Below are positions 60,995-64,000 of a DNA stretch of 64,000 nt, piece by piece. The stretch spans positions 1-64,000 of the forward strand of contig NZ_JACJSZ010000010.1 of the NCBI RefSeq assembly GCF_014698445.1. The letters are read 5' to 3'. The translations under genes and the position numbers were made by a program. The notes below the pieces were generated by a model. It did not search any database, had not been told where the DNA came from, and was given only the letters and a program-made list of their open reading frames with translations. Source of the DNA: Microcystis elabens FACHB-917. GTDB lineage: Bacteria > Cyanobacteriota > Cyanobacteriia > PCC-6307 > Cyanobiaceae. Position 1 is the stretch's first letter. Each line of letters starts with the position of its first letter.

Positions 60995-63571
60995 TCAGCC
61001 CTTGTTGCCGAAACGCCTGCGCAGCCAGCCCATCGGGCCACCGCCACCATCCCCGGAAGGGCTTGGAGGGCTGGAGCGAACGCTCTCGGCGGGAGGCAGG
61101 GACATGGAGGAGCCGGCACTGGGGCCGCGTCCGCCATTGGTGGCAATGGGCGGGGAGGCCTGATCCTCGTTCTCGCGGAAGTAGGACTTGACGTCGGACT
61201 CGGCCTCGTTGTTGAGGGCGGTGATGTAGGAATTCGTCGCGGCGCCCTTCATGTAGCTGTCGCGATAACGCTGCACATAGGTGCCGAATCCACCCGTTGA
61301 AGACTCGCTGGCATTCTTGGCATAACCCGACGCCGAGGCATAGGCGTAGTGGTAATAATAGCCATATTCGTAGCCGTAATCGTTGAGGCGACTCGGGAAA
61401 TTGACCTGGTTGCAGATGATGCCCAGCACATCCACTCCGGAGGCCCGGATGCGACGGCTGGCCTGAGGTGCGAGCTCGCGACTGACTTTCCCAAGGCCCA
61501 CGAGGAAGAGAATGCCATCGAGCTTTTCACCGATCAGGATCGGATCGGCCAGCATCAGACAGGGCGGAGCATCGACGATGATGATGTCGTAGCCGGGAAG
61601 GGCCCGGATCTCGTCCATGATCTCTTTGCAGCGACTCGAGTTGAGCAGTTTCGCCGGATCCGGCGGCTTCGGACCGGCGGGCAGCACATCCATGTTCTCG
61701 GCGATGGACTGGATGAAGTCCGTGGGTTTCCGGGTTGAATCCGACAGCAGGGTGGAGAGGCCATCGCCCTGCTCCACACCCAGATAGCGGGCCTGCATCG
61801 GCAGACGCATGTCGGAGTCGACGACAAGCACCCGGAGGCCAAGGTCGGCCAGGGTGCGGGAGAACACCGCGACGGCCGTGGACTTGCCCTCCCCCTGGGT
61901 GGAGGAGCTGATCCCCACCATGCGGATGTTGCTGTCGGCACGGAGCAGGCGGAAGGTGGTGAACAGGCTGCGCAGCGACTCCTTGATGGCGAAGCGCTCG
62001 CTGGAGGACATCTTGGAGATGCTGGTGGCGATGTCGACACCGGGCTCCAAGGGCAGGTAGGGGATCAGGCCGAGAACGGGCAGTTGCAGTTCCTTTTCCA
62101 CCTCCATCGGGGTGTGGAAGACGTTGTCGGTGCGCTCCCGGAGGATGGCGGCGCCGAGACCGGCCAGCAGGCCGATCATGATGGCCCTCAGCAGGTTGCG
62201 CTGGATGTTGGGTTCCACCGGACTTGTTCTGAAATCCGGTGGAGCAATGACTTCCCAGGGGGAGATGGAACGGGCCATCTCCAGCCGGTAGCGCTCCCTG
62301 GCCTGGATGTAGGAGGAGTACTGCTCCCTGGCGATCGATAGACGCTGGTTGATGTTCTCGAACTCCGCCAGCTTCTGGGGGTTGTTGCGGAAGTTCTCGC
62401 TCAGCAGAAGGATCTGGCGGTTGATCTCATCCTGCTGGGCCACATTGGCGAGCAGACGGGCCTTGACGGCGTCGGCGGCCTGCCGCTGCACCACGGGCAG
62501 GAGCTGGTTGCGTCGGGCCAGCAGGGACTGAACGATCGGAGAATTATCTTTGAAGGTGCCCTTGGCGGTGGCCAGCTCCTGCTCGAACTGGTTGAGCAGT
62601 TCCAAGGGCGTGGGGGTGCTGGTGGCGGCCTCGACGCCGCTGGAACCGGCGCGACCCGGGACGAGCACGCCGTTGCGACCCAGCTGTTCCAGAGCGGTGG
62701 GCGCCCCGCTCGGCGTGAACTGGAGCTTACCCGTCTGGATGGATTTGAGCTGGCTGTCGAGTTGAACCTGGTCGTTCTGGAGGGCCCGCAGTTGGCTGAC
62801 CAGACCCTCGCGCGCCCCGAGGATCTGGCTGGCGGCGGTGGCCGGATCGACGAAATTGTTGCGTTCGCGGAACTTCAGCATCTCCTGGGAGAGCCTGCGA
62901 ACCCTTGCCTCGATCGTAGGGGCCTGTTCATCGAGGAAGCGGACGCCTGAGTTGACGGCCGCCTGGCGCTGGGTGAGGGAGAAGGCGGTGTAGTCCTTGG
63001 CGAGCTGGCGCAGGATGGCCTTGCCCCTGGCAGGATCAGGCCACCGCAGGGACACATTCAAGACGTTGTCGACCCGGGCCGACTCCTGGTTGATGGAGAG
63101 GTTGCTCTCCAGGGCCCGCAGGGGCACAGCCTGCCGCTGGGCGACCGGTCCGAGCAGCAGGGGGCTGCGCATCAGCACGATGAGGCTTGGGACGTCGGTC
63201 TTGATCTCGCTGCCGGCAATGCGCTCGACGCTGCCTCCACCGCCGGGGACGGGATTGTCGAAGGGGTTGCTGATCTGCAACTGGAACCCCCCCTCGTAGA
63301 CGGGGGAGAAGATGCGCTGACGCAGGGTGTTGATCGCCAGCGTCCCGGTCACCACGGCAAAGGTGATCAGGAAAACGGACTGCCGCCGTTTAACCGTCCG
63401 CACAAGCCCGCCCAGCCCGCCACCGCCGGGCTTTGAGTCGCCCATCGTAGTGAGGGGGCTCTGGGGCGACGGATCGAACCCGGCAGGGCCGGCCATGGCC
63501 ATGGGGGGAAGGGGCAGCGGGCGGGAGGTTCCACCCGGGAAGGTCTCAGGAGGAAAACCCGTTGTTGTCAC
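60995..63571 (-). CDS. Wzc/GumC-type chain-length determinant with BY-kinase domain
   Basis: 858 residues from GTG 63571; ATGs about 22-43 codons later are alternatives. Two spans (VFLITFAVVTGTLAINTLRQ and LLRAIMIGLLAGLGAAIL) flank a large periplasmic coiled-coil region. The cytoplasmic ATPase has Walker A SSTQGEGKSTAV (Lys563), Walker A' VLVVDSDMRLP and Walker B IIIVDAPP (Asp667). A Tyr-rich cluster, NDYGYEYGYYYHYAYAS (about residues 730-746), fits autophosphorylation. A further 110-residue tail with spaced Tyr and a basic end follows. It controls polymer length and export at the inner membrane. Confidence 0.93.
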   Translation of the reverse strand: MTTTGFPPETFPGGTSRPLPLPPMAMAGPAGFDPSPQSPLTTMGDSKPGGGGLGGLVRTVKRRQSVFLITFAVVTGTLAINTLRQRIFSPVYEGGFQLQISNPFDNPVPGGGGSVERIAGSEIKTDVPSLIVLMRSPLLLGPVAQRQAVPLRALESNLSINQESARVDNVLNVSLRWPDPARGKAILRQLAKDYTAFSLTQRQAAVNSGVRFLDEQAPTIEARVRRLSQEMLKFRERNNFVDPATAASQILGAREGLVSQLRALQNDQVQLDSQLKSIQTGKLQFTPSGAPTALEQLGRNGVLVPGRAGSSGVEAATSTPTPLELLNQFEQELATAKGTFKDNSPIVQSLLARRNQLLPVVQRQAADAVKARLLANVAQQDEINRQILLLSENFRNNPQKLAEFENINQRLSIAREQYSSYIQARERYRLEMARSISPWEVIAPPDFRTSPVEPNIQRNLLRAIMIGLLAGLGAAILRERTDNVFHTPMEVEKELQLPVLGLIPYLPLEPGVDIATSISKMSSSERFAIKESLRSLFTTFRLLRADSNIRMVGISSSTQGEGKSTAVAVFSRTLADLGLRVLVVDSDMRLPMQARYLGVEQGDGLSTLLSDSTRKPTDFIQSIAENMDVLPAGPKPPDPAKLLNSSRCKEIMDEIRALPGYDIIIVDAPPCLMLADPILIGEKLDGILFLVGLGKVSRELAPQASRRIRASGVDVLGIICNQVNFPSRLNDYGYEYGYYYHYAYASASGYAKNASESSTGGFGTYVQRYRDSYMKGAATNSYITALNNEAESDVKSYFRENEDQASPPIATNGGRGPSAGSSMSLPPAESVRSSPPSPSGDGGGGPMGWLRRRFGNKG

Positions 63572-63643
63572 GCTGTGAACCGCTGAGAACGTTCATCCGA
63601 TGATAATGGCAATTGGCAAAGATGACCCCTTGACCCTGCCGAC

Positions 63644-63649
63644 TACAGT
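63644..63649 (+). promoter_or_regulatory. Possible -10 element of the exported-protein gene
   Basis: TACAGT (context GACTACAGT) lies 24 bases before GTG 63673, the same box and spacing as before ftn2. A TTGACC at 63630-63635 is too close to be its -35. Confidence 0.3.
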
Positions 63650-63672
63650 GGCCATCCGATTGATGTGCTTCG

Positions 63673-64000
63673 GTGGCTCTTCCTACCAGAACATCCGTAC
63701 GCCAGTCCCAACCCGAACGCCGGTCGCCGCTCCCGTCTGAGCAGCGGGGATTCGCCGCCTCCGATGGCAACCGCAGGAGAGGCCTGGGCCGGTCGATCCG
63801 GCGCCGCTGTTCCGCCGTGGGGGTCCTGGGTCTGGCCGGAATGATGGTCGCCCCGACGGGGCTCAAGGCCTCGGTGCCCCAGGGCGTCGTCCCCCATTCG
63901 CCCTGGCGGGGAGCCGCCGCCCTGAGCGCGGCTCCCGCCCCCGGGCCGGCCTCTTCGGCCCCCCTCCCCCTCACGGTCACAGAGGTCTACAACGACCTTT
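63673..64000 (+). CDS. N-terminus of an exported protein, possibly the outer-membrane export component (partial)
   Basis: An open frame without stops runs from GTG 63673 off the window edge (109 codons). After a basic lead (RRRGLGRSIRRRCS) comes a hydrophobic run VGVLGLAGMMVAPTGLKASV, a signal-peptide-like segment, then an Ala/Pro-rich stretch and PLTVTEVYNDL. It is divergent from the wzc-like gene, the usual place for a Wza/polysaccharide-export or related secreted gene, but not enough is visible to assign a family. The start codon is tentative. Confidence 0.55.
   Translation, partial: MALPTRTSVRQSQPERRSPLPSEQRGFAASDGNRRRGLGRSIRRRCSAVGVLGLAGMMVAPTGLKASVPQGVVPHSPWRGAAALSAAPAPGPASSAPLPLTVTEVYNDL

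Overview
The window reads as a chromosomal segment of a high-GC picocyanobacterium of the Cyanobium / Synechococcus type. It opens with the end of psbD overlapping psbC (photosystem II D2 and CP43). It carries cobyric acid synthase, the division protein Ftn2/ARC6, a cyanobacterial group 2 sigma factor and a cyanoexosortase. Coding is dense, many junctions are ATGA or GTGA overlaps, and by eye GC is about 65-72% outside a few islands. The genus is an inference; no rRNA, tRNA or CRISPR array was seen.

Region 1 (1-20.2 kb) is mostly housekeeping: psbD-psbC, maf, a small conserved protein, cobQ, a 2Fe-2S ferredoxin, mnmA, bifunctional nnrE-nnrD, a group 2 sigma factor, pdhA, ftn2, ffh, rpsP and a PhoH-like ATPase. 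Glycan-type genes are inserted among these: an exostosin-like protein (1638-2720), an unknown protein (5596-6627), a radical SAM protein plus UDP-galactopyranose mutase (6701-8884, clearly lower GC) and a glycosyltransferase-like protein (12926-13804).

Region 2 (20.2-25.9 kb) has a Bax-inhibitor-1 family membrane protein, then gmd-fcl-galE, which supply GDP-fucose and UDP-galactose. A TIGR03790-like exported protein faces galE from the other strand.

Region 3 (25.9-64 kb) is a very large surface-polysaccharide locus. An ABC-type lipid-linked-oligosaccharide flippase is followed by an almost gapless 18.6-kb run of 15 genes: glycosyltransferases of families GT8, GT2 and GT4, an asparagine-synthase-like protein without the glutaminase Cys, and a Wzy/O-antigen-ligase type polymerase. 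Next come a CDP-paratose-2-epimerase-like SDR, a complete glutamine-dependent asparagine synthase, a NodU-type carbamoyltransferase, more glycosyltransferases, a YdcF-like protein, a degenerate SDR and a WecA/WbpL-type initiating transferase. The locus ends with a FlaA1/CapD-type dehydratase, cyanoexosortase A, its associated protein (apparently frameshifted), a CX5R phosphatase-like protein and, on the opposite strand, a Wzc-like chain-length/BY-kinase. The right edge holds the N-terminus of an exported protein, possibly the outer-membrane export partner.

Taken together: sugar nucleotides are made (gmd, fcl, galE, SDRs), a polyprenyl-P-sugar is primed (55397-56335), extended by about 15 glycosyltransferases, amidated and/or carbamoylated, flipped by the ABC protein, polymerised, and exported under Wzc control. 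The exosortase may couple the glycan to processing or anchoring of a surface protein; no PEP-CTERM substrate is visible in the window.
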